A stretch of 64,000 nucleotides of DNA from Heterobilharzia americana (lineage: Eukaryota > Platyhelminthes > Trematoda > Strigeidida > Schistosomatidae): positions 43,693,920 to 43,757,919 of the forward strand of contig OX104128.1 of NCBI GenBank assembly GCA_944470555.2. Reading direction: 5' to 3'. Each line of letters opens with the position of its first letter. Positions within the stretch are counted from its first letter, which is position 1. Position numbers and translations under genes: made by a program. Below are positions 21,168 through 33,620 of the stretch, one piece after another. The notes below the pieces were generated by a model that was not told where the DNA came from, searched no databases, and was given only the letters and a program-made list of their open reading frames with translations.

Positions 21168-24100
21168 CCTGTCGCCTGGTTAACTAGCTCATTAGTAACT
21201 AGCCGGTCCTGAGCCCGGGTAAAGAGGGAAGGTTGGGAATGGGGCTAGCAACCCTACCCCATAAAACCAATCCAACCGCTACAAAAAATTCAAAGCATAG
21301 ACAAAATAAAGAAAATAAAAACAAACTTATTCGTCGCCGGAATTGGAGAAACAAAACGACGCCAGTTTGCGAAAGACTTCGGGAAGCCAGTCGGTCGACA
21401 TGTCTTCTCTCGATGAAAGCGAGAGTAAACGTGGGGACATGGAATGTCCGCACCATGTTTGAATCTACCAAGGCTGCCCAGATTGCAAAGGAGATGAGAA
21501 GGTATGGCATTGAAGTGCTAGGAATCTGCGGGGAATCTGCAGATGGAATGGAAGTGGATTCTCCAAACTGTCAACCGGAGAATCAATAATCTACTCCGGT
21601 ACTGTCACCCACACAACAACCACGAGCACACTGAGGGAGTGGCTACCATGGTGTCCCCAACAGCACAGTATGAACCAATCTCCTCCACGATCATGACAGC
21701 AAGGTTCGACTCAAAAGGAAGGAAAGTCACAATCATAAAATGATACGCACCTACAAATAATGCAGATCAAGAGAATAAGGAGGAATTCTACAGATAAACG
21801 CAATAGGCACTGGACATGACCTCAGTTATCAACATCAAAATTCTAATGGGTAGGGTGACATGAATGTCAAACTCGGAGCGGATAACACAGGAAGAGAACT
21901 CATCCATCATGGGTCAAGAAGCACTCGGTGAAATGAACAAGAATGAAGAACTGTTTGCAGACTTCTGCGCATTCAACGATTTAGTGATTGGAGGCAGTGT
22001 GTACAAACACACACAAAGATATTCACAAAGCAAGCTACATAGGCTTCACCAGATGGACACACTAAAAATCAGATCAACTTCATTTCAATGTGAAGAAAGT
22101 AGACACGCAGTCTACTCGACATAAAATCAAGAAGTGGAGCAGATGTAGGTTCACACCACTCACTATCAACTGCAAGAAACCTTCAAAATCAAGTTGGAAG
22201 CCTTCAAAGAAGCTGGTAATAGACCACAGCTGAAGTTCAACACCCAGAACAGAAACTGAACTGAAGGACAAAACTACAAAGGACATCTGCACGTCAGTCA
22301 GTCAGTCATCAGGACAAAATGGGAGAAATTGAGCAACGTTCCTGAAGAAACCTGTGTGAAAGAACACTGAAACTCTTTAAAAGCTATGTGGAAAGAAACC
22401 TGCATGACCGTATTAGGAAGGAAGAAGAAAGAAGATAAGGAATGGATCTCGACAGACACATGAAAGCTGATAGAGCAGGGAGAGGAGGATGGTGAATTAG
22501 AAGATAAACCAGTGCAAGGATGCACAACGAGAAGAGGAACTGAGTACAACGTATGAAACACTACACTGGATAAAGAAGTGAAGAAGAGTGCGCGCAAAGA
22601 CAAAAGACACTTCCACGACACACCGGCAAGTGAAGCAGAACAGGCTGCCTCAGGTAGGATAGACAGAGACCTGACAACACTATATCAAATAACCAGGTTA
22701 CCGTCTGGGAAGAGGTCAACACAGATGAAACCAATAAAAGATGATGAAGGAAATCTAATTACCAAAGAGAAGAAACAAAGGAAACAATGGGCTGACCGCT
22801 TCAAAAAGCTCTTGAATCGACCACCATCTGCACTTCGTCCAGAAATAACACCTGCAGCCCAGCCACAGAACTACAAGTGAACACAAATCCTCCAACAAAA
22901 GTCGAAGTTTTGAACTCCATAAGGCTACTTAAATGCTGGAAAGCAGCAGGACCACATGGAATCCCGCCAAAGGCACTGAGAGCAGACGCAGGGACAACAG
23001 CGGACATGCTCACACCACACCACCATTGATTGGAAGAAGGGTTACCTTGTCAAACTCCCGAAGAAGGGCGACCTAAGTCTTTGCAAGAACTGGCGAGGAA
23101 TCATGCTCCTGTCCACTCCGAACAAAATATTAAGCCGCATCATCCTGGAGAGACTAAAGGATGCGCTGGATTCAAAACTACAACCGGAACAGGCTGGCTG
23201 GCTTCAGGAAGTACAAATCATGTGCTGACCAAATTGCAACGCTACGCATCATCATAGAACAGAGTATAGAATGGCAGTCAACTCTCTCTCTACCTCAACT
23301 TTATCGACTTTGAAAAAGCTTTCGACAGCGTCGACCGAGAAGTAATTTGGAAACTGCTTCAATACTACGGAATACCGCAAACCTTTATCGGCCTCATTCA
23401 ACAACTATATGAAGACGCCACAAGCCAAGTAATTCACAATGGGAAGCTCAGTGATGCTTTTGAAGTGAAGACAGGAGTAAGACAAGGCTGCCTCTATCAC
23501 CCATGATATTCCTCATTGTGGTGGACTGCATCATGCAACAAACAATGAGGAGCGAGAAGAAGGGAATACACTGGACCGCGGAAAAGACCCTAGAAGATTT
23601 GGACTTTGCCGATGAATTGTGTCTAGTGTCACACAAACTTGAAGATCTACAGGCAAAAACTAACAAGTTGACAGAAGAGGCAGCGAAGGGAGACGGGACT
23701 TCAAGTGAACGTAGAGAAGACATAGGTGATGAAGATACCCAACCAACGCTACCAACAACAAGCTCCAATCACCATCAATGGGAGAAACTTAGAGGAAGTA
23801 GCCTCTTTCACCTATCTAGACAGTACTGTTTCAACTACAGGAGGCACAGACAAGGATGTCAAAGTCAGGATCGAGAAAGCAGGACACGCGTTCATTAACC
23901 TGAGACCAGTGTGGAGACCTCTGCACTGCACTCAGCATAAAGCGTGAACAATATCCGGATTTTCAGCACTAACGTCAAGTCAGTGCTTCTCTGTGGTTCA
24001 GAGACTTAGCGTGTTACGAAAGGGATTTCCAACAAACTACAGACATTCATCAACAACTGACTACGCTGACTCGTTACTGAAGATCAGATGGCCAGAAAGA

Positions 24101-24437
24101 ATAAGCAACAAGGAACTCTGGCCTGGCGACGAACCAACCAAGAACCTATCGCTCAACAAATATGCAGAAGGAAGTGAAGATGGATTGGGCATGCACTGAG
24201 AAGACCATTCGGGACATCACGCATCAGGCCAGGCACTCGAGTGGAACCCAGATAGGAAACGGCGAGTTGGGGGACTGAGAGTGACATGGAGGAGATGGTG
24301 TGAGGAAGAAATGAGAGGTTGTGGGCAGTGGTGGAGCCAGGTCGAAAATATCGCAGAGAAGAGAGTGGAATGGAGACGTGCTACTGAAGCCCCATGTTCC
24401 ACTAGGTAGCCAAGGGACAAATAATAATAATAATAAA
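21168..24437 (+). mobile_element. RTE/SR2-type non-LTR retrotransposon, near full length, dead
   Basis: 5' untranslated region from 21168 (TCGCCTGGTTAACTAG), then an endonuclease start VGTWNVRTMFESTKAAQIAK (about 21430-21490), later HTEGVATMVSPTAQ and DFCAFNDLVIGG. The reverse transcriptase follows, with NFIDFEKAFDSVDREVIWK (about 23298-23353), TGVRQGC, then after a frameshift TLEDLDFADELCLVSHK. The usual F-A-D-D catalytic pair reads A-D-E, losing the second Asp. Many stops and frameshifts separate these blocks. The element ends in an (AAT)n tail at 24418-24437, typical of RTE. The near-complete length but multiple lesions mark an old full-length insertion in a host intron. Confidence 0.88.
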
Positions 24438-26032
24438 ATACCTGTCAATTTTCCCCCGAGTAAGTTCAACTGCTCTACCCATATAGTTGAGGCAACTTGT
24501 TACCGGCTAGTAACACCCTGTATATACTGTGTATACTGACTTACTACTGTGTCATGACTGTTTCTATTCGTCTTAACTACTGACAGATGGTTTGTTTTCT
24601 TCTAGTGAATGGAGGTGCTAATTTTTGATAAAACTAAGGATCTTGATAATCTGGTCTGTAAGCAGCTAACAAGATATCGCCAAAATTAATGGATTCTTAT
24701 CACGCTCCCAATGGTTTTCCTGCTCTTTTCAAATATGCTTTCCGTGACACATTTTAACCTAGTATGTGTTCAAAACTCACTAGCTTAAGTGGAAATGAAA
24801 CTCGATGCATAAAACGGCCTAATATTATCAAAAGTGCACCGTGAGAAGAAGCTCTTGTATCTGACACAGCTAATTAGTTGTAATATAAAGTTTTGGCTAG
24901 AGAGAGGGAGAGAGATTATGCCTTACAGTATGCAAGTCTGACTTCGAATGAATTTTTCTTGTGTGACGACCATAATGAATACGTTTAGTTTATGGGAATA
25001 ATACGATACGGGTGATAGAATAATTATCTAGAAGTCTACGGGATTTAGAACAAATACGAAAAATTAAAACAATAAACACCATATTTAAAACCTTGCTACT
25101 TGCACTTAAAGAAATACTAAGATCAAACTGAGTTCGAGATAATGCTGCCACACTGTTGAATGGTTAGTAAATGAAACAACATGTGTTACTCAACTGTGGT
25201 CTTAAAATTGACTGATATTTCTTCTGAAGTCAAGCACGGTCCCCACTAGTCACAAGAAATCATATCGAAATGTAGGGTTGTGAGTAAACAATGAACATCC
25301 AACTGTTCGTTGTGTATATATAATGCTGGCTCAGAAAAATCGCCTACTTAACTGGTAGGAGCAACACAGTAGTGTCATGAGCGCTCATACATTAAGATTT
25401 TTTCACCATCTAGCACACAAACTCCTACCAGACACATGAGTTAAATTATCAAGATTAACTAGTTACAAATTCATGGACTATCTCCCAAGCCGCATTCACT
25501 GTTTTAAACAGAACAACACTATCTGAATGTCAAAAGCGAAGGGAAAGCTAAGTTTAAATTAATGATATGATGGTCGACGGCATGATTTACAGAATACTTT
25601 ATAAAATTTAGTGTTAATGGACGAAGCATGCTGTCTAAACTAACTGAGACTACACACTCAGCTTTGCTAATCATAGAAAAAAATTTAAATCTATAACATG
25701 CACAGGTTTGGATAATATGCAGTGAAACACAAACGCTATATGACGGCTGTGATTTAACCTAGCTTTCCAAATGATAGTTAGGGAAAAGTTCAAATCCATG
25801 ACTAATAATGGAAAGTTGAGTGCTTAATGCAACAACCAACAGCTCTGTATACAAACCAAAATGAACTCATTAATAATCATGATTAATAACATGTATGATA
25901 GTGAATTGAATAAGTAAAGTGTGAATAAGACTTACGAAATAACACCAGCTCTGTAAGAAGTGGATAAGCAACTTGAATGACATATATTCCAAAATCTGTA
26001 TAGATTATCATATAGGTTATGGAAAGTCATAC
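24438..26032. other. Intron sequence, nothing recognised
   Basis: AT-rich, no open frame of note, no clear repeat. It sits between the LINE and the REM exon of the minus-strand gene, so it is presumed intron. Confidence 0.5.
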
Positions 26033-26230
26033 TTGCTTTTTATCGATAACTTCCAAAACCACTTCTACATCAGAAAACAAACGGTAGGTATACAAAAACG
26101 AGTTAACTGTCAAAGTATCGATGTCTTTTCCATCATTTAGCAGAAAGAAGTCAAATAACTCAACAAGAGAACCAACTCTCTGTACCTTTTGTTGGTCTGA
26201 ACTAGTTGAGGTTGATTGACCTGGTCGAAT
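26033..26230 (-). CDS. RasGEF exon: REM (RasGEF-N) domain, first half
   Basis: Exon of 198 bases, 66 codons, phase 0 at both ends. The acceptor TTTTATGTTACTAG precedes ATTCGACC and the donor is AAGCAA|GTATGA. It was too short and too interrupted at its edges to appear as a long open frame. The translation starts with a Ser and Thr-rich stretch (IRPGQSTSTSSDQQK), then VQRVGSLVELFDFFLL, TLTVNSFLYTYRLFSDVEVV and LEVIDKK. This is the classical REM signature: G-S/T-L-x-x-L-V-E, then (S/T)-F-L-x-T-Y-R-x-F, then a helix with V-x-x-x-L. Upstream exons, including the start codon, were not found. Confidence 0.85.
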
Positions 26231-29200
26231 CTAGTAACATAAAAAGTAGTAACTTGTAACCAACTTACTTTGTCTACGACGAGGGCCATAGATGAATTTA
26301 TTTAGTTGTTCGTTTAACGAGGCCACTATGACCAGTCAGCCAAACGGCGAACAGAAGCCCTCTGTGGCAATGAGATGGCATTCATTCTGCTTAAAAGAAT
26401 AAAGAATGAAGTAGGCTGCATTTTATTTTCAGTAATCCAATTCATGTCAGTGTGTATGCAGCATACTAGTCGTATATAATAAGGGTGGTTGACTGGTAAT
26501 AATCGATATTATTTTGAACTGACTGCGAAAGTGCGGGCTGTTTGGAGTTAATGAGATTTCTAACCAGTGGTTCGCGACTTTCGAAAGTGTAACGCAAACG
26601 ACTGTAATACTACTAGATTTAAACTTATTACTTCCTTAAAACTTAAGTAATTTATTACCTTACTTCTATTGTTTCCGCTGCAGTTGTCTATATCAAATTT
26701 TTTGATATCCTTCTCATTTTGTTACTGTTCAATTTCCTTGTTGTTGCAGTGTTTGGAAATTTGACGCTTCAGTTTGCTTTGTCACGTTCAAATGTTAGAT
26801 GAAAATCAATCTTATAGCATTGATGTTTTTAATCGTTTACATGCAGAACAACCTTTTGAATCCACTAAACACAAAGTGGCGATAATTTGGAAAGCAGTCA
26901 GGTCGAAAATTTCAAAATATGGGCCGAAATACAGATTCGATACTGATTTATTTTCTCATTTTAAACTACAACCAAAATATCTATCTGCTGGATACTTATT
27001 GTCTCCGTGATGCCATTACCTTTCTTTTGTGTATGTTCCTATTAGGTTTTAATTTTTAAAACGTAGCTGGAAATTTCGGCAGTCAAAGTAGGTTTAGATC
27101 CATAGGGACAAACCAGAATAGATAAGCGAGGATACTACTTAGTGACTAGTGACAACAGGAATAGCAAACAAGCAAAGCGTTGCTAGTACTATATCCATTT
27201 CCAACTTCCAAGCGCAACGACAGATCATAAATAATCCCGAAAAACCCATAATAAATTTTACCTTATTGTCTGTTTCAGATACTTTATTTCGGCCATTAAA
27301 TGTAGGTCAAATGATGTGAATTTCTGGAAATAGCTCGAATAAATACACAGGTCGGGTGTTTCGTGTTTCGGACGTAATTGCGTTATAATAAACAATGCAT
27401 TTTAATGATAAGATGCAAAACAATGATAGGAAAAATGCATATAGAGATGTTAGGTCCATGAGCACCAGAAACAAGTCTGGGATGACAGGTCTGCTTTGTA
27501 TATCGATCTAAAAAGCTTTCCGGGGCATTTTCTAGAGTCACTTGGGATAATATATTTATAGTATTGTCTGATCATAAGACATTTGTTCGACCTATGGCCA
27601 AAAAAGAACGAACACGAATCATTTATATTCAGTAGATGAAAAGATTGTCACCTACGAATTCAGTTGTAAGTGGTACGACAAAATCTTGTGCTACTGATCA
27701 CCTAGCATGGATGGTGTTGAAAAAATCCAAAAGGTTTCATACAATTCTTTCCATTCACAACAACAGTTTCAGCAAAATGGCATGGATTCACATTAATTAT
27801 GATTTCACATCAGCTGCTTACAAACTAAAAAAATTTTAAAATCACTTTATACAACGCGCTTGTAGACCAGAATAAGATTTTTTTTAATGTCGGCCTGAAT
27901 GAAAGGTAACTTCAGTAATAAGTAATTGAAAACACAAGGACTGAGTGCAGAACTGTTTGTCAATCTTTAGGAGTCGGCGAATATTCTAGAGTAGAAGTCG
28001 CATAAGAGAGGGAGACGAGTGCATTTAAATTTCATGCAAGGGAAAGTTAGTCCTGGATATTATTAACTCAATTTGGGCGTTTTCAATACTTCATATAAAT
28101 GTTGTTTTTAATTAAGACCAGCAAGCTTCTAAGAAACCAACTCCAGCATCCAAAAATTTCAGAGAAATTGATGTTACTATTGTTTTTGATTAGGTCTCAT
28201 GAAATAAAGTGGATCTATGTCTTTCTGCTAAAGGTGTTGTTCTTGCACGATTCAAATGCAGAACAAATGTACATGTCATACGTGAGCGGTGTAGAATATT
28301 TGCCTGAATAGCGGGCATCAATTAAAACCACCAAATGAAACTAATATGTATGCCCTCTGATGAAAAACTTAAATATCCTGCACCAAGTGTTTATCATTGG
28401 TAAGTACTCACAATAATCGACATTAATGACACATTACAACTGCTTCAGAGGGTCGGAGTTAAAAATTATTAGGAAAACTGAACATTACAGTCAGAGAAAT
28501 AGTAATACTAGTGCGTTAAAGTCTGTTGAATGCCAACCTTATGATATAACAGCTGAAAAGTAACAGCAACACGCACTCCGAAATAAGCGCTTAAGTTCTG
28601 TGTTATCAAAATAATTTTCTTTCGGTTTGAGTATATAAAGTTTCAACATTGCAACTGAAAATATACATTTTTCTTTTTTTAGGATTTTCTTTTTTTTTGT
28701 TTAATGCGAAAAAAATAGCGCGGGTTACGATACTGTTTAAAGAATGTGGAGGGAAATTTCCATATAATATGACTCTGTGTAACATTTAAGCTTTTGGGAT
28801 TTGTTAGAAGTGAGTTGAATTCACTTGTTTGCTTGGGCACTAACGTAAAGTGCCTACATATATGCATGCACACTGATAATAATTTTTAGTATCTGCATAA
28901 AAGTTCACTATACTCTAGGGTATGATCCCCACTTGGTTATTATAGCTCTCTACTGTTGAAAAACATCGAAATTGGTTTGTGCTCTATCTTCGGTCAGCTA
29001 ATGTTCACATGACGTCTCTCTTAGTGATCTTCAGACTCGTAGCAATTCAACCTCTTCTTTGCCACATGCACTCGTAAATGTTGAGTATGTTTTTGCGTTA
29101 TATTCTGTCCCTCGTCTAAGGTGAGATATGTATAGCTTTGCGTTTAAATGAGGCATGAAACCTCATTTTCACTTTTGGTTCTTGCTTCTCTTTATGTTTA

Positions 29201-30150
29201 TCGTTGCACGTCAATAAGATGCCTATTTTATATTATCTGATGGTCCAATAACAACGGTATGTATATATTTGCTACCTAGAGTTCATTCAAACTCTACCTT
29301 ATGTATCACACCATTTGATTTCTAAACACTTGACCACATGTGTGACACTCCATTATCAGTGCACATTTTTGAGGCCCACTGGTTTAAACGTTCGATTTCG
29401 AAATATTGGGTCTGTAGTTCTAACTTGGGACCACCCACCAAAGTTTCTTCAACAGTTTAGTTCCAGTGGCTGTTGTGCAGTGTGTGAGGTTTATTGCCTA
29501 CTGTACGGATGTCTACGTTTTCGTGCAGTACATTTCGGTTATGCATTATAATGAAGTAATGCCGCAAGGCCTTCAATAATAAGGTAGTCGGGATAAATTA
29601 ATGTTTTCGGAATTCAATGATCATGTGCTTCCCGAGATACCAACAAATCAATGTAGAACGTTGCATAAGAGTGGATCACTTCGAGCTACCTCACTTGGAT
29701 GAAGTGTACAAAATGGATTGATGTTGGGGTAAGCAAAGGTGCTGAGAACAGATTACTATTCGTGAAGGCAGTTAGTACTCTAAATAGATAAAGTGTTTTC
29801 TTATGTACCACTGACCGATTCCTAGCTTGTCATGGGCCTGGCAGTCTTCCTTTCTCTTCACAGCTGAAACAGGCTGTTGAAGACCCCATTGATTCATTCC
29901 ACGTTCTTTTCTCCCACCTGCTTACCTCTCATTTCAATCCGTTCTCGGCTTACATTGCACTTTTAGATAGGTGGTGGCTCTGGATACCCGATGCATTTTC
30001 TTGCTTCGTAGTTTCATCGGCTTATCTTTATTTAGTACCTTTTACTTCAGTCGATCAGCATCAGCGTGGGTTCCCGCATCACTGCGTGAAAGTACATATA
30101 AACACACTACGATAGAAAGTGTAAAAATGAAATTTAGACAAATAAGAGAA
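26231..30150. other. Spacer upstream of REM exon, no gene called
   Basis: AT-rich spacer that should contain 5' exons or promoter of the minus-strand exchange-factor gene, but none could be identified. A 78-codon plus-strand frame at 26774-27010 (containing VAIIWKAVRSKISKY) is preceded by a TTGTTGCAG acceptor-like site, but it matches nothing I know. From 29820 there is a more GC-balanced segment that may be the 5' part of the LINE at 30150. Confidence 0.4.
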
Positions 30151-31320
30151 AAAGTGGTCAGTGGTAGAAAGTCGTGTAAAGAGAATATGGGTATTATAAA
30201 GCTATAATGATTCAAACCAGCTATAGTTCGGATGATGCAAAGAATGAATTCTATGAAAAGCTACTTTGCCACATAGAGCGAAACGTTCGAATATAGTCAT
30301 AATGGCGGGTGATTTTAACGCTTAGGTAGGGAAGTTAAGCCATTCGCAAAGGGATCTTGAAGGTATCTAAACAGTTTCATGTCACTGAACCGACATTGGT
30401 GTTCTGTTTCGGTTGTGCTCCGACAATCACTTTTCTGGCCAGGTATGAGACATTGTCTCACATGTCGACCTCCAACTTGACGATAAACACGGATATATCA
30501 CATTACCACAAGGTATCGTTGGAGGATAACCACTTTCTGGGGCACCTGTGTAAACTCCGATCATAGGTTAGTTCGGGCTCGTGTATGTCTGCTTCTTACT
30601 GGTCGCACGGAACAGGATAGTCAATCCTGCCTATGGTAGATTGGAAGGTGAGAACATGAAGTCCGAATTTAGGGAGGAGATGGCTAAGCATTCATCTGCA
30701 CTTGGTAGCAATGCTCATCCCGGGGAGACCCGGCATGATATTGAGTCTGCTGTAGAAACAGTGGAAAAGACAATTGGTAACCTACACCCTAAGGTTAGCA
30801 AACGGCATTGGATTCCGCGACGTCATCCGAAATGATTGATTTGAGAAGACTGATTCCAGCTGACTCTTACCAGAATGAAGAGTAAAAACAATTCAAACAT
30901 AAGTTAACCAAGAGTCTTTGCAGTGATCACAAGCATTGGTGAGTGATGAAAGCGAGAGAGATGAACAGGGCGTCAGCGTTGGATAGCAATCGGCAACTGT
31001 TTAGGCTTATTAAAGATACTGGCAAGAAGAAAACGAGTTAGTGAGACCATCACCGAGCAGGATGGGAGGCTGATAACCTCCCACGATAAGTGGCCAGAAC
31101 GTTGGGCAGATCACTGAAGCATATTTCAACTTGTCTTCAGAAACTCTGCAGTTGCCCAGCATCTAACAATAACTCGAATGGGACGTGGATGTCGGTCCTC
31201 CAACTGATTTTGAAGTTTAGAAAGCTGTATCGACGCAAAGCTGCAGGATCTGACAGTTTAGTACCTGAAGTTTTCAGGGGTAGAGGTGGGGAATTTTTGA
31301 TTATAGTGATTTCAGTCGCT
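30150..31320 (+). mobile_element. APE-type LINE fragment (endonuclease and RT start), decayed
   Basis: Frame-shifted plus-strand coding remnants: KNEFYEKLLCHIERNV and AGDFNA(Q), the endonuclease block (D-F-N-A), then a TRIYHITTRYRWR-like and NSDHRLVRARVCL block (the S-D-H motif). After a gap, WPERWADHF and RKLYRRKAAGSDSLVPEVF give the linker and RT entry (K-A-A-G-x-D-x-L-x-P-E). It is a different family from the RTE element at 21168. Stops and frame changes are frequent. It abuts a minus-strand LINE piece at 31330. Confidence 0.7.
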
Positions 31321-31329
31321 GAAGGTTCA

Positions 31330-31830
31330 CAACCTCATTGACCGACATTCCTTTCTCCCCTGTAACCTTCACCTGACCTCACCATTGCTAACATAGTGAT
31401 TCCACCTTACGAATACACCTGTATTCCTATATCTTCTACTTCTAACGGCCATGTCACAGCCGTATAACAGGATAAAAAGGACAGCCTCGCAATAAAATCG
31501 TCCTCTTACAGGTAATCAGATATCTCACCAATCGGCACCAGGAAAACACAAGCTGATGAATGCTAAACAGACCTGTTTTATTTGGGATCCGGGTGGATAG
31601 TGCGCAACGGAATAGTAACTTGAGGTCAGTTGAAATGTTTCTAAAGTATTCTGCCCAGTCCTAGTCTTCTCTTTCGCGACTAAATCGTAGGACCTTTCAT
31701 CTCTACTCTGGTTGTGCTAACCATTGACCTTCTTCACCCCAGTCTCCTCGACAATTCTAAGTGGCTGTCTAATTTTACCCTTCATCACAGCTGTCGACAT
31801 CTCTTTAGCCTTCGCTGGTCACCACTGCTA
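31330..31830 (-). mobile_element. LINE 3' coding fragment, opposite orientation
   Basis: The minus-strand translation of 31490-31350 gives EAVLFILLYGCDMAV and WNHYVSNGEVR, matching the LINE C-terminal motif series A-V-L-L-Y-G-C-E-(T)-W ... H-R-V-S-N-x-E-V-R. It is probably from the same general family as the neighbouring plus-strand fragment, but from its other end and inverted. Confidence 0.65.
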
Positions 31831-32089
31831 ACAGTTATAGTGTAGATTTTTCAAGCCAACTGTATAATATTCACAAATGGATATGCAAAATTTCAATATT
31901 GTTGACGCATAATTCCTCAAAATGTACAAATAATTGCAAGACCTGAAGAAGTTATCGAAATGAATATTTGTTATTCACTCAAATCGACTCTGTCAGTTAA
32001 CATTTAAGTTGCTTTCGCTCCTGCAGGACTGCATTCATGCGCATCCGTTATTTCTAAAAAAAACTTGGGCATCTTGTACACATCCTTGC

Positions 32090-32230
32090 AGTAGTCAATG
32101 AGCCACACCTATTGTGTGAGGGCTATCGATACTACCTGACTACGCAAACCTGTAGGTGCGGTAGTGCTCGAACTCGTGACCCAGTGGTAGACAGTCATCT
32201 CCATAAACCGCTGAACCTCAGCTCCACCAT
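32090..32230 (-). repeat. tRNA-headed SINE, family III
   Basis: The plus strand reads AGCCACACCTATTGTGTGAGG, then TACGCAAACCTGTAGGTGC, then CTCGAACTCGTGACCCAG (box-B complement), then CATCTCCATAAACCGCTGA (box-A side). The order is the same as in 49345-49490. Confidence 0.75.
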
Positions 32231-32714
32231 TTCTGAATAAGCTGCTGAGGTCGACCGGCTCTTTCTAACCACTTTTTTAGAGTCAGTTATCGTCTTTAAC
32301 TGCTTTTACAGCAGTCTGGAGATGGCACCAAGCTTCTGGATTAGTGATGTCAATATGTTACGATAACTGTCTGTCCTGTTCTTCACTGAAAGTAGCTGTA
32401 GTATTTTCGTCGTCGAGCTGCTATCGAAATGATCATGGTGCTGTAGTTTTTCTTCGTCTGTTTAGGCACGAACGTGTACTTGAACCGAGCCGTGCTCCGG
32501 AAGGTGCAACAATTTGGTGTCAACCGTCTCCAACGATGACTGGTAGCAATATGATGTATCTGTGTCCACAATTAAGATTGGTGGATACCACCTTATTGTC
32601 CTTCTTTATGTTCAAAGTTCGTATTGCTCAGAAACAGATGGTTGTTTGAGCACACTTGTAGCAGGCAGTTGCCATTATCTGTTCATTTAGTTGCTATTCG
32701 GAAAGTGTATTTAT

Positions 32715-32815
32715 GTGGCTGCGGTTTAGGGAGATGACCACCAACTAGCGGTTCTTGATTTCGGACCCCACTCCAACTACTGAGGTTTGGACAGCCAGGT
32801 AGTGTCATTAGAATG
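32715..32815 (+). repeat. tRNA-headed SINE, family III, plus copy
   Basis: GGTTTAGGGAGATGACCACC, then GTTCTTGATTTCGGACCCC (degenerate box B), then ACTGAGGTTTGGACAGCC and GGTAGTGTCATTAG. It is the reverse complement of the layout seen in the 32090 copy, so the two form an inverted SINE pair about 500 bases apart. Between 32230 and 32715 I see no gene. Confidence 0.65.
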
Positions 32816-33389
32816 CTAGACAATTTTCGGTTGATCCCATTTTTCACTAAATTCTAATTGTAGTCAGTTGACATATAAGCATAGATTACAACGAGAACGG
32901 TGAGCTCTACTATTCTTTTTAGTTCTTACTGCACCGTTAAGTCGAATGGCGCACAGTCGATTGTTAACTGGGAATCTAGTTGAGCTGTAAACTTTCTGTC
33001 TTACCAACTAGTGCTATACCCACACGTGCAACACTACAAGAGTTAGTCACTAAATTTCCAAAAAATCGAGTGAATTTCGTGGATTCACCAAATTGGCTGG
33101 GTAGGTTGCAGTGAATAACCGTGTTTGGGTTCTGTATACATGTCTTAAAAAAACCACACATCCGAGACCGGAGATGCCGGTTTTGACTAGCAAAGCTTGC
33201 TGGGTGATTTGATGAGGGTTGGACACAGTGAAAGCTGTTTCAATAGACCAGGGACGCTGTTTCTTAAAGTCGAATCATTATCAAGAGCTGCAGGCTTAAA
33301 ATAAAGTTGTTGTAGGAATGGCTGAGAGACATAAGGAATGTTTATAAGGTAAAGATGTGGAAAGTTACTGAGTGATTAACTGATTGACG

Positions 33390-33620
33390 AGATCAACGTA
33401 GAACCTCGCGCAGGAGTTCTTCAGCTCAAGTTGCCACACTTCGCAGAAGTACACAAGGAACAGGTGGTTAGGAGAGGAGTGATATCAAAGTTGATAAAGT
33501 GGTGTGAGTGAATATTCAAGCTTTAGATGTCGAGAAGTGAATATATCTGAGCCATCATAACCGATTTTCAGCCACGTCACCAAGTGTTGGAAATTAACAA
33601 ATATGTAAGGGAACTTGAAT
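33390..33620. repeat. Dispersed repeat family D, partial copy
   Basis: Anchor AGTTGCCACACTTCGCAGAAG, a purine-rich bridge (GGTGGTTAGGAGAGG), then GAATATATCTGAGCCATCA and TTCAGCCACGTCACCAAG. This gives the three blocks of the 5120 copy in order. Confidence 0.55.

Larger units (their letters stand above)
13105..26230 (-). other. Gene span: RasGEF (RalGDS-like), partial
   Basis: Minus-strand gene model of four exons: 26230-26033, 19711-19330, 15167-15013 and 13452-13105. All splice sites are GT-AG and the phases agree (0/0, 0/1, 1/0, 0/0), giving about 361 joined codons. It encodes a REM (RasGEF-N) domain followed by the start of a CDC25 exchange domain, which would activate Ras-family GTPases. 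The VAEQLTIVDQ motif, ATIDQYN and WINIAY correspond to the RalGDS/RGL series VAEQ(L/F)T, RATVTQFN and WIEVA. The 5' exons upstream of the REM domain and most of the catalytic domain were not found. Introns of about 6.3, 4.2 and 1.6 kb are crowded with mobile elements. The paralogue assignment (RalGDS against other RasGEFs) is inference. Confidence 0.75.
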
